Shown here one piece after another: positions 1 to 5,847 of a stretch of DNA of 6,418 bases. Position 1 is the stretch's first letter; each line of letters opens with the position of its first letter. The notes beneath the pieces are model-generated. The model was not told the origin of the DNA. It worked only from the letters and a program-made list of their open reading frames with translations, and ran no database searches. The stretch is from Pseudomonadales bacterium (lineage in GTDB: Bacteria; Pseudomonadota; Gammaproteobacteria; Pseudomonadales; Azotimanducaceae): assembly GCA_022448765.1 (NCBI GenBank), contig JAKUTI010000157.1, positions 1-6,418 on the forward strand, in the 5' to 3' direction. A program made the translations under genes and the position numbers.

Positions 1-768
1 GTGTTCAATTGACGCACTTTCTAGCCCGTTTCGCCGTCCGAGTGATCCGTCGTCCTGAGGTAGATACTTTGGAACTAGGAAAAGCGATATGCCACGACTT
101 CCGCCTGGCGCATCAGGCAATTTTGCTAACACGAGATGGACAATATTCTCGGCTAAGTCGTGCTCACCGCTGGTGATAAAGATCTTCGTTCCGGTGACGC
201 GATAGCTGCCGTCGGCATGGGGAATCGCACGCGTTCGAATGAGCCCGAGATCGGTACCAGCTTGCGCTTCGGTGAGAGCCATCGCTCCGGTCCACGAACC
301 GCTATAGAATTTTGGCAGGTAGAGGCGGCGCGTCGCGTCATCGGCATGAACATCAACACAAATCGCTGCCCCCACGGTTAACGTCGCATATAGCCAAAGG
401 TTGGTATTGGCTCCCCAGAACATTTCTTCAAGCGAAGCAGTCAGCATCTTCGGCAGGCCCTGTCCGCCAAACGCCGGATTCCCCGAAACGCCCAACCATC
501 CGCCCGTGGCTAGTGCATCGTAGGCTTCCCTGAAGCCTTCAGGGGCCGTGACAACGCCATCGTTCCAGTGCGCGCCCTCCTCGTCCGACGATTGCGATAA
601 CGGCGCCATGACATCGCGTGTGAGCTTCCCACATTCCGTCAAAATAGCCGCAACGGTATCTCGATCAAAGGAATCCAACACCGGGATCTGTGCCCATTCG
701 GCCTCCGCGTCAAAGAGGTCATAAAGGACAAATTCGATGTCGTCGATAGGCGGCGCGTATGGCGACAT
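1..768 (-). CDS. Acyl-CoA dehydrogenase, C-terminally cut by the window edge (256 residues visible)
   Basis: FAD-dependent acyl-CoA dehydrogenase, expected in the cytoplasm to introduce the alpha-beta double bond in an acyl-CoA thioester (first step of beta-oxidation). The reading frame is open from an ATG at 768 to base 1 with no stop, so about 330 residues should lie to the left, including the catalytic Glu region, which cannot be judged. Visible: the short N-terminal segment of the extended (about 590-residue) bacterial family (Y4-A-P then D10-x-x-F13), GNPAFGGQGLP at residues 97-107, the FAD-site signature LTEAQAGTDLG at 165-175, and TGTKIFITSGEHD at 192-204. Residues 192-219 are nearly identical to the gene just upstream, so the two are paralogues. 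The ATG shares one base with the upstream stop (TGATG) and has no clear Shine-Dalgarno, which suggests translational coupling. Chain-length preference cannot be read from the sequence. The family is clear; the substrate is not. Confidence 0.93.
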   Translation of the reverse strand, partial: MSPYAPPIDDIEFVLYDLFDAEAEWAQIPVLDSFDRDTVAAILTECGKLTRDVMAPLSQSSDEEGAHWNDGVVTAPEGFREAYDALATGGWLGVSGNPAFGGQGLPKMLTASLEEMFWGANTNLWLYATLTVGAAICVDVHADDATRRLYLPKFYSGSWTGAMALTEAQAGTDLGLIRTRAIPHADGSYRVTGTKIFITSGEHDLAENIVHLVLAKLPDAPGGSRGISLFLVPKYLPQDDGSLGRRNGLESASIEH

Positions 769-2525
769 CAGTGGTGACCGAATTCGTTTTCCGATACGTC
801 CATCAGAGAGTCTGCACCCGATAGCGCTGCTCGATGGTGGCTGTTCGCCCTCGGCAGCAGGCGATCAAAAAAGAAACGAGCCGTCTTCACTTTGCCGCGC
901 ATAAAATCGTCATCTTCGTGGCTACTGGCAATACGCGCAATACGTGCCCAAAAGTACGCCAGCGTGACGTACCCGCTGTACATTAAGAAATCAACGGATG
1001 CGGCGCCAATCTCATCGGCGTCTCCCGCGGCTTTACCACCAACGCCCAACGCAAGCTCACCCCACTCGTCGGCGAGTTCCCTTAACTTGGAAGAAAACGG
1101 ACCATCCGAATGCAAATCGGCTTCGGCCCGAATCATCTCAATAAAACTCATCAACGCCTGGCCTTGATTCATTAATACCTTTCGTCCGAGAAGGTCGAGT
1201 GCTTGGATTTGGGTGGTACCCTCGTAAATTAAAGTGATACGGGCGTCTCGTACCAGTTGTTCGATACCTGTCTCCCGTATAAACCCGTGCCCGCCATAGA
1301 TTTGCAATGCATGGTTGACCGCTTCAAAAGCTGTTTCCGTCACGAATCCTTTAACGATCGGCGTGATTAGATCGAGAAGGCGCCCGGCGCTTACCCGATC
1401 CTCTTCGTCACCGCGATCCTCGATATCGGCAAGTTGAGCCGCGAAATACGTCATCACCCGACCACCTTCCAAGAACGCTTTTTGCGTCAGCAACATGCGT
1501 CTCACGTCCGGATGGACGAGGATCGGATCGGCGGGTTTTTCAGGGGATTGCGGTCCTGAGGCGGAACGCATCTGCAAACGTTCGGTCGCATATTGAAGAG
1601 ACGCTTGATAACCCAACTCCATCAGACATACCCCTTGGGTCCCCACCAGAATGCGCGCCTCATTCATCATCGTAAACATGCACCGCATACCCTCGTTGGC
1701 ATCTCCTACCAAGTAGCCGCGACTCTCTTCAAAGTGCAGCATGCATGTGGCATTTCCATGGATGCCCATCTTGTCCTCGATCGCACCACAAACAACACGG
1801 TTTGGTTCGCCCTCCAATTTTTTCGGCACCACAAATAACGAAATTCCCTTGGTGCCCGCAGGGGAGTCGGGAAGCCGAGCCAGAACGAGGTGGACGATGT
1901 TGTCCGCAAGATCGTGTTCACCTGAGGAAATAAATATTTTGGTTCCACTAATACGGTAGGAACCGTCCGCGTGGGGTTCAGCGCGCGTGTTCAGCAACCC
2001 GACGTCAGACCCACAGTGCGGCTCGGTCAAACACATCGTTCCAGTCCAGGCTCCCGAAATAAGACTCGGTAAAAACGCGGACTTCAGGTCATCAGAACCG
2101 TGCGAATCGATGGCATTGATCGCAGCTCGCGACAAACTCCCATACATCGTCCACGCCATGTTCGCACTGGCCATGATCTCTTCAATCCAAAGACTGATGG
2201 ACCGTGGCAATCCTTGACCACCGAACGCTGGATTCCCCGCAATGGAAGACCAACCACCTTCGACGTAGGTGGCATAGGCTTCGGCAAACCCGGCCGGGGT
2301 CGTGACCACACCGTCTTCCCAAGAACACCCGGCCTCATCCCCCGAAGCACGCAAGGGGAATAATTCGTTTTCCGCAAATCGTCCGCATTGCTCAAGGATG
2401 GTATCGACTAGTTCCACCGACGCGTCACTTTTTATCGATGCAAAGTGACCTTCAAAGTCGAGGACATCATTGATGAGGAAACTCATGTCGCGCAGCGGCG
2501 TCTGATAATCCATACCCGGCCCCAT
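768..2525 (-). CDS. Acyl-CoA dehydrogenase, complete, extended (about 585-residue) family
   Basis: FAD-dependent acyl-CoA dehydrogenase of the long bacterial type, with an N-terminal segment (YQTPLRD at residues 7-13), the alpha/beta/alpha dehydrogenase core, and an extra C-terminal helical domain (about 460-580). Seen directly: signature LTEPHCGSDVG at 166-176 (FAD/substrate side), the flavin-binding QIYGGHGFIRETG at 408-420, and YEGTTQIQ at 434-441, whose E435 corresponds to the catalytic base of the medium-chain enzyme. From memory it resembles the Pseudomonas aeruginosa PA0506-PA0508 group, described as beta-oxidation FadE enzymes; DmdC (methylmercaptopropionyl-CoA dehydrogenase) belongs to the same broad family and cannot be excluded. 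The longest ORF starts at 2525, but a second ATG at 2513 (MDYQTP) fits the family N-terminus better and gives 581 residues. It is the first gene of a minus-strand pair; its stop overlaps the start of the paralogue. Compared with that paralogue it lacks about 6 residues in the loop after VPK (near residue 236). Confidence 0.95.
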   Translation of the reverse strand: MGPGMDYQTPLRDMSFLINDVLDFEGHFASIKSDASVELVDTILEQCGRFAENELFPLRASGDEAGCSWEDGVVTTPAGFAEAYATYVEGGWSSIAGNPAFGGQGLPRSISLWIEEIMASANMAWTMYGSLSRAAINAIDSHGSDDLKSAFLPSLISGAWTGTMCLTEPHCGSDVGLLNTRAEPHADGSYRISGTKIFISSGEHDLADNIVHLVLARLPDSPAGTKGISLFVVPKKLEGEPNRVVCGAIEDKMGIHGNATCMLHFEESRGYLVGDANEGMRCMFTMMNEARILVGTQGVCLMELGYQASLQYATERLQMRSASGPQSPEKPADPILVHPDVRRMLLTQKAFLEGGRVMTYFAAQLADIEDRGDEEDRVSAGRLLDLITPIVKGFVTETAFEAVNHALQIYGGHGFIRETGIEQLVRDARITLIYEGTTQIQALDLLGRKVLMNQGQALMSFIEMIRAEADLHSDGPFSSKLRELADEWGELALGVGGKAAGDADEIGAASVDFLMYSGYVTLAYFWARIARIASSHEDDDFMRGKVKTARFFFDRLLPRANSHHRAALSGADSLMDVSENEFGHH

Positions 2526-2680
2526 CGGTTTTCAGCGCGAATAATAACCAACTTGCGTCACGCTTTTGGAGCTAACGTGAGATCGCCTTGGCAATCAGAT
2601 CGCGTACGCAAGTGACGAATCGAGATCGCTTGGATACACTTCCGTCGACCCTAGACCACGGGCGGGAGCCGCGAGTTTGG
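2514..2680. promoter_or_regulatory. Divergent intergenic region between the acyl-CoA dehydrogenase pair and srkA
   Basis: If the family-supported starts at 2513 (minus) and 2681 (plus) are right, this 167-base stretch is non-coding and must hold both promoters. For the minus direction, ATAATA at 2541-2546 reads TATTAT on the minus strand, a good -10 about 28 bases before the 2513 start, but I find no matching -35. Two short palindromic elements are present: GCGTCACGC at 2555-2563 (arms GCGT/ACGC around one base) and GCGTACGC at 2602-2609. They could be halves of operators, but they are short and I do not recognise a known fatty-acid regulator site (FadR- or PsrA-like). All regulatory reading here is inference. 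Confidence 0.4.
2612..2640 (+). promoter_or_regulatory. Possible sigma-70-type promoter for srkA
   Basis: GTGACG at 2612-2617 and TACACT at 2635-2640 are separated by exactly 17 bases; each matches four of six consensus positions of TTGACA and TATAAT. Transcription would begin near 2647, giving a leader of about 34 bases to the TTG at 2681. A promoter here would rule out the upstream in-frame starts at 2588, 2612 and 2630, in agreement with the family alignment. Matches of this quality arise by chance, so this is only a candidate. Confidence 0.25.
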
Positions 2681-3658
2681 TTGACGGATACCCCTTACCA
2701 GCATTTGACCCCCGAGATCATTCTCGATGCCATCGAGACTCTCGGCTATCGGACCAACGGGACGCTTACCGCACTCAATAGTTACGAAAATCGGGTATAT
2801 CAGGTGGGCATCGAAGAAGACGAACCCATCATCGCAAAATTTTATCGACCCGATCGTTGGTCAGACGAGTGTATTCGAGAAGAACACGACTTCACGCAGG
2901 AGCTTTTGGACAACGAAATCCCTTGTGTCGCGCCTCTACCCTTTGATGGGCAAACACTCTTTCATCTTGCCGACGCCGAATTTAGATTCGCTCTTTTTCC
3001 GAGGCGCGCTGGGCGTCCTCCGAATATCGAAGATCGAGACGTGCTTTCGGTCATGGGTCGCGCCGTGGGTAGAATTCACTCCGCGGGCGCGGCCAGACAG
3101 TTCACCCACCGTCCTTCGCTGTCGACCGAGCGTCTCGGCCACGAAAGTCGCACGTTTTTGCTCTCTTCCGATTTCATTCCAGCAGAGCTCGTCGACGCTT
3201 ACGAGTCCACCACCACGCATTTAATGGATCGCATCGATACCGTCTTTCAAAACCGATCCACCGGTATCCGCATTCACGGGGACTGCCATCTCGGCAATTT
3301 ATTGTGGCGTTACGATGCGCCTAATTTCGTCGATTTCGACGACACGCAGACAGGACCGCCGATTCAGGATTTGTGGATGCTGCTGTCAGGAAACCGCGAG
3401 GAACAGGAGTCCACACTCTCTGACCTGCTTGATGCGTACTCCATGTTTTGTTCCTTCGACACTCGGGCCATCGACCTGATTGAACCGCTCCGAACCCTCC
3501 GAATGATTCACCACGCAGCGTGGATCGGAAAACGCTGGAACGACCCCGCCTTCCCCCTTGCATTTCCGTGGTTCAACGAGATCAAATATTGGTCTGACCA
3601 TGTCCTGAGCCTCCGTGAGCAACTCGCGGTGTTGGACGAACCCCCTCTTTCAGTTTGA
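2681..3658 (+). CDS. srkA: Stress response kinase A (YihE/RdoA-type Ser/Thr protein kinase)
   Basis: Cytoplasmic protein kinase of the aminoglycoside phosphotransferase/choline kinase fold. In E. coli SrkA (YihE) phosphorylates Ser/Thr, is controlled by the Cpx envelope-stress system and promotes survival under stress. Numbered from the TTG at 2681 (325 residues; E. coli 328), visible motifs are LNSYENRVYQ at about 32-41, the lysine K53 in IIAKFYRP, the catalytic loop HGDCHLGNLLW at 199-209 with D201, the metal-binding VDFDD at 217-221, and QDLWMLLSG at about 229-237. The C-terminus carries PLRTLRMIHHAAW, RWNDPAFP and EPPL as in the E. coli protein. The ORF stays open up to a TTG at 2588 (356 residues), but the extra 31 residues have no family counterpart. 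The 2681 start places the catalytic Asp at 201, as in E. coli by my recollection, and gives an N-terminus (TDTPYQHLTPE) typical of the family. A GGGAG at 2664-2668 is a distant Shine-Dalgarno candidate. There is no dsbA neighbour as in E. coli. Confidence 0.95.
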   Translation: MTDTPYQHLTPEIILDAIETLGYRTNGTLTALNSYENRVYQVGIEEDEPIIAKFYRPDRWSDECIREEHDFTQELLDNEIPCVAPLPFDGQTLFHLADAEFRFALFPRRAGRPPNIEDRDVLSVMGRAVGRIHSAGAARQFTHRPSLSTERLGHESRTFLLSSDFIPAELVDAYESTTTHLMDRIDTVFQNRSTGIRIHGDCHLGNLLWRYDAPNFVDFDDTQTGPPIQDLWMLLSGNREEQESTLSDLLDAYSMFCSFDTRAIDLIEPLRTLRMIHHAAWIGKRWNDPAFPLAFPWFNEIKYWSDHVLSLREQLAVLDEPPLSV

Positions 3659-3660
3659 TC

Positions 3661-4803
3661 TTACGAATCGTCAACCTCCAATAGCTCGCGTCTGTTGCGA
3701 ATTTGGTTGGCGTACTGCAACAAGTAGAAAGGTCGTTGTCGGTCCGGCAACGCATTCAACGCATCTTCAAAGGCGCGGGACACTTCACCATCCAGTCCGA
3801 CATGACTCGCTCTACCGGTTAGCCGACCTTCGGCTTCATGGTAGGTAGGATAAGACTCAATACCACCGGCAATTCGCTCATCGATCTCTGTGGCCAATGC
3901 TTCAACGCTTTCGAAATCCTGGCCAATGGGTTCCGCAAAATTTAGGTGGACGCGGCCTTTAAACCCCACGATGCCAGCGACGATACTCTCTAGATCCTCA
4001 TTCGCGCGCTTCTCATATTTTCCATCACGTTCCGTCAAATAGAGTTCTCGAGCTTTCATCCCCGCGCACGGATCCACCTCGTACGAGATGGCGACGGGTA
4101 CCAGTTGCACTTGCCTCAACCAAGCTGACACGGTTTCGTCAGCATCGTTCCGATAGGCAAGCATAAACATCTTGAGAATGGCCGGTTCGGTCCGATCAAA
4201 CCCATCTTTCGAACGTCCTTCGCGTTGGGCTATCCACACCGAATCGCCCGCGTCTAGGGTCGACCGGATATAGTTCGACGTACGTGTAACGGCCGCGTAT
4301 TGGGCTTTTAAGCCCTTCTCGTTCCGAACAACTACAAAACTTTTGTTGAGACGCATCAGGTCCGATTCAAATCCATGGCTAAAGAGATTGTCGCCGACGG
4401 CAATCTGAGAGGTTGCTAGGCCGTTCGACCAGAGGGCGTAATTCATGAACCCAGAATCCATCGCAATGTCTCGATGGTTGGCCACAAACAAATAGGGCAA
4501 GTCGCGATCCAAACGCTCAACACCGGTGCACGAGAAACCGTCCGTGGTCCGACGAATCATGTGTTCGAAGTACGTCGACAGCATCACCTGCACGTCGTTA
4601 ATGCTGGTTAATTCCCGCGTGCGTCCACGGAGTATCTGACGGGCAAATACCCGAGCCGAACCCGGTTGAAAGCGGTGCCAGCGCGGCACCAGAAAAGCCG
4701 CGGCACTGTTTACCAAATCGGGATCCCGAATCAAGCGCTCCACCACGCCAACGACTTCAGAATCTTGATACGGACGGATGTCATCGAAATTGTCCACGAC
4801 CAC
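3661..4803 (-). CDS. PlsC-like glycerophospholipid acyltransferase (probable lysophosphatidate acyltransferase)
   Basis: Probable membrane-associated acyltransferase of the PlsC/LPLAT superfamily, which moves an acyl chain from acyl-CoA or acyl-ACP to a glycerophosphate acceptor. Seen directly in the 380 residues: the N-terminal FDDIRPYQD at 6-14; the block I equivalent LFVANHRDIAMDS at 105-117 with H110; block II around VGDNLFSH to RLNKSFVVVRN at 136-161; block III QREGRSKDG at 193-201 (usual form EGTRS); block IV VPVAIS at 235-240. The block I spacing is unusual: aspartates lie at +2 and +6 from the histidine, not at the canonical +5. I recall the same HRDI variant in proteins annotated as 1-acylglycerol-3-phosphate acyltransferases in marine bacteria, so it is probably a subfamily trait. 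No clear transmembrane helix is present. The start is a GTG at 4803, just downstream of an in-frame TAG, with no Shine-Dalgarno; a GTG two codons later (4797) is possible. The acceptor is unproven. Confidence 0.85.
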   Translation of the reverse strand: MVVDNFDDIRPYQDSEVVGVVERLIRDPDLVNSAAAFLVPRWHRFQPGSARVFARQILRGRTRELTSINDVQVMLSTYFEHMIRRTTDGFSCTGVERLDRDLPYLFVANHRDIAMDSGFMNYALWSNGLATSQIAVGDNLFSHGFESDLMRLNKSFVVVRNEKGLKAQYAAVTRTSNYIRSTLDAGDSVWIAQREGRSKDGFDRTEPAILKMFMLAYRNDADETVSAWLRQVQLVPVAISYEVDPCAGMKARELYLTERDGKYEKRANEDLESIVAGIVGFKGRVHLNFAEPIGQDFESVEALATEIDERIAGGIESYPTYHEAEGRLTGRASHVGLDGEVSRAFEDALNALPDRQRPFYLLQYANQIRNRRELLEVDDS

Positions 4804-4884
4804 GCTAAACTAGCGGATTACGCCGTGCGATACGAACCCACATTGGGGCACGTGTCGGCTCCGGAGAAGGCATAGGAGGTCCAC
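4804..4884. other. Short divergent spacer between the acyltransferase and the metallo-hydrolase
   Basis: This 81-base stretch must contain the 5' regions of both flanking genes. I find no convincing -35/-10 pair in either direction. A TAAACT at 4806-4811 is a poor -10 match, and CTCCGGAG at 4859-4866 is an 8-base perfect palindrome next to the plus-strand ribosome binding site. Promoters may overlap the start of the acyltransferase gene. Confidence 0.3.
4874..4879 (+). promoter_or_regulatory. Strong Shine-Dalgarno of the metallo-hydrolase gene
   Basis: AGGAGG, followed by a further T at 4880, lies 5 bases before the ATG at 4885. It is the only consensus ribosome binding site in the window and fixes the start of the downstream gene. 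It suggests efficient initiation compared with the GTG and TTG starts of the neighbours, which lack one. Confidence 0.85.
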
Positions 4885-5847
4885 ATGAACTTGTCCATCA
4901 GGCCATTCACTCACGGATTACATGACCTTGGATCCGGCGGATACGCGTGGATTCAGCCGGACGGCGGTTGGGGCTGGAGTAACGCTGGCCTGATTGTCGA
5001 TGGTGAAGAGTCGCTCCTTGTCGATACCCTCTTCGACCTCAAACTCACCCAGGAGATGCTGAACGCCATGTCGCGGGCGGAACCCAACGCGACGCAATCG
5101 TTCAACACGCTCGTCAACACACATGCAAACGGCGATCACTGCAACGGCAACGAACTCGTTCATGGCGCGGAAATCATTTCCTCCGTGGCCACCGCAGCCG
5201 AGCTCGCTGAGGAGTCCCCCGATCGCCTCGCAACCATGATGCGCAGCGCACCCGACTTAGGCGAAGTCGGCGAATTCCTACAGCATTGTTTCGGCGCATT
5301 CGACTTCGAAGGCATCACGCCGACACTACCGACACGAACCTTTGAAGGGACGCTAAATGTCTTCGTGGGGGATAAGCAAGTCCAGTTAAAACAGGTTGGC
5401 CCTTGCCACACCAAGGGCGACATTCTGGCGTATGTCCCTGACGACAAGCTCATTTTCACCGGCGACATTCTCTTTATCGAAGGGCACCCAATCCTCTGGG
5501 TCGGTCCTGTCGCCAATTGGATCGATGCATGCGATTACATGCTCGGAATCGACGTTGAGACCGTGGTACCCGGACATGGGCCCATTACCGATAAACGCGG
5601 TGTGAAAGCCGTTAGGGACTACCTTGTGTATATCCGCGACGAAGCCAACAAACGCTATCGAGCCGGTCTGCCCGTGTACGAGGCGGCGATGGATATATCC
5701 CTCACCGATTATGATAATTGGGGTGACGCTGAACGAATTGTGATCAACGTTGCCACCTTGTATCGAGAATTCGGTTCCACAGAAAAAGCAGGAGATCTAT
5801 TCGGGCTGATGGCCAAGGCGGACAAAGCACGGCGTCGGTCCATTTAG
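4885..5847 (+). CDS. Metallo-beta-lactamase-fold hydrolase with an H-x-N-x-D-H metal motif
   Basis: Cytoplasmic metal-dependent hydrolase of the metallo-beta-lactamase superfamily (glyoxalase II-like in layout), 320 residues, with no signal peptide. Ligand candidates in order: THANGDHCNGN at 79-89, giving H80, D84 and H85 but N82 where the superfamily normally has the second His; H175 in GPCHTKGD; D194 in FTGDILF; H231 in VPGHGPI. All other positions are canonical, so a metal enzyme is likely but the first metal site would have an Asn ligand or be weak. The N-terminal part has SNAGLIVDGEESLLVDTLFD (about 32-51), the usual first strands of the fold. A helical tail of about 80 residues follows the last His. 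The start is secured by AGGAGG five bases upstream. The substrate is unknown: thioester, lactone or nucleotide hydrolysis are all found in this superfamily. Absence of a leader argues against a secreted beta-lactamase. Its stop overlaps the stop of the convergent membrane gene. Confidence 0.88.
   Translation: MNLSIRPFTHGLHDLGSGGYAWIQPDGGWGWSNAGLIVDGEESLLVDTLFDLKLTQEMLNAMSRAEPNATQSFNTLVNTHANGDHCNGNELVHGAEIISSVATAAELAEESPDRLATMMRSAPDLGEVGEFLQHCFGAFDFEGITPTLPTRTFEGTLNVFVGDKQVQLKQVGPCHTKGDILAYVPDDKLIFTGDILFIEGHPILWVGPVANWIDACDYMLGIDVETVVPGHGPITDKRGVKAVRDYLVYIRDEANKRYRAGLPVYEAAMDISLTDYDNWGDAERIVINVATLYREFGSTEKAGDLFGLMAKADKARRRSI

Noticed and set aside
60..95. Possible frameshift in the partial acyl-CoA dehydrogenase near the A-run at 80-83
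   Set aside because: On careful recount the run has four bases and the frame reads on as GISLFLVPKYLP to the window edge, matching the paralogue; there is no break.
2084..2395. 103-residue minus-strand open frame
   Set aside because: Out-of-frame translation of the acyl-CoA dehydrogenase gene; Arg/Pro/Gly-rich with no motif.
768..2525. Naming the dehydrogenase dmdC
   Set aside because: The extended family includes DmdC, but nothing visible singles out methylmercaptopropionyl-CoA as substrate and no dmdA, dmdB or dmdD lies nearby; the PA0506-PA0508-like beta-oxidation reading fits at least as well.
2727..3224. 165-residue open frame on the plus strand
   Set aside because: It lies in another frame wholly inside srkA, has a low-complexity Ser/Pro/Arg-rich composition and no recognisable motif. 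It is a shadow frame.
5160..5516. 118-residue minus-strand open frame within the metallo-hydrolase
   Set aside because: Antisense to a clearly conserved metallo-hydrolase, Ser/Pro-rich, with no domain or ribosome binding site.
4885..5847. Calling the metallo-hydrolase a beta-lactamase or resistance gene
   Set aside because: There is no signal peptide, the metal motif differs from class B enzymes and the context is metabolic; the fold is shared by many unrelated hydrolases.
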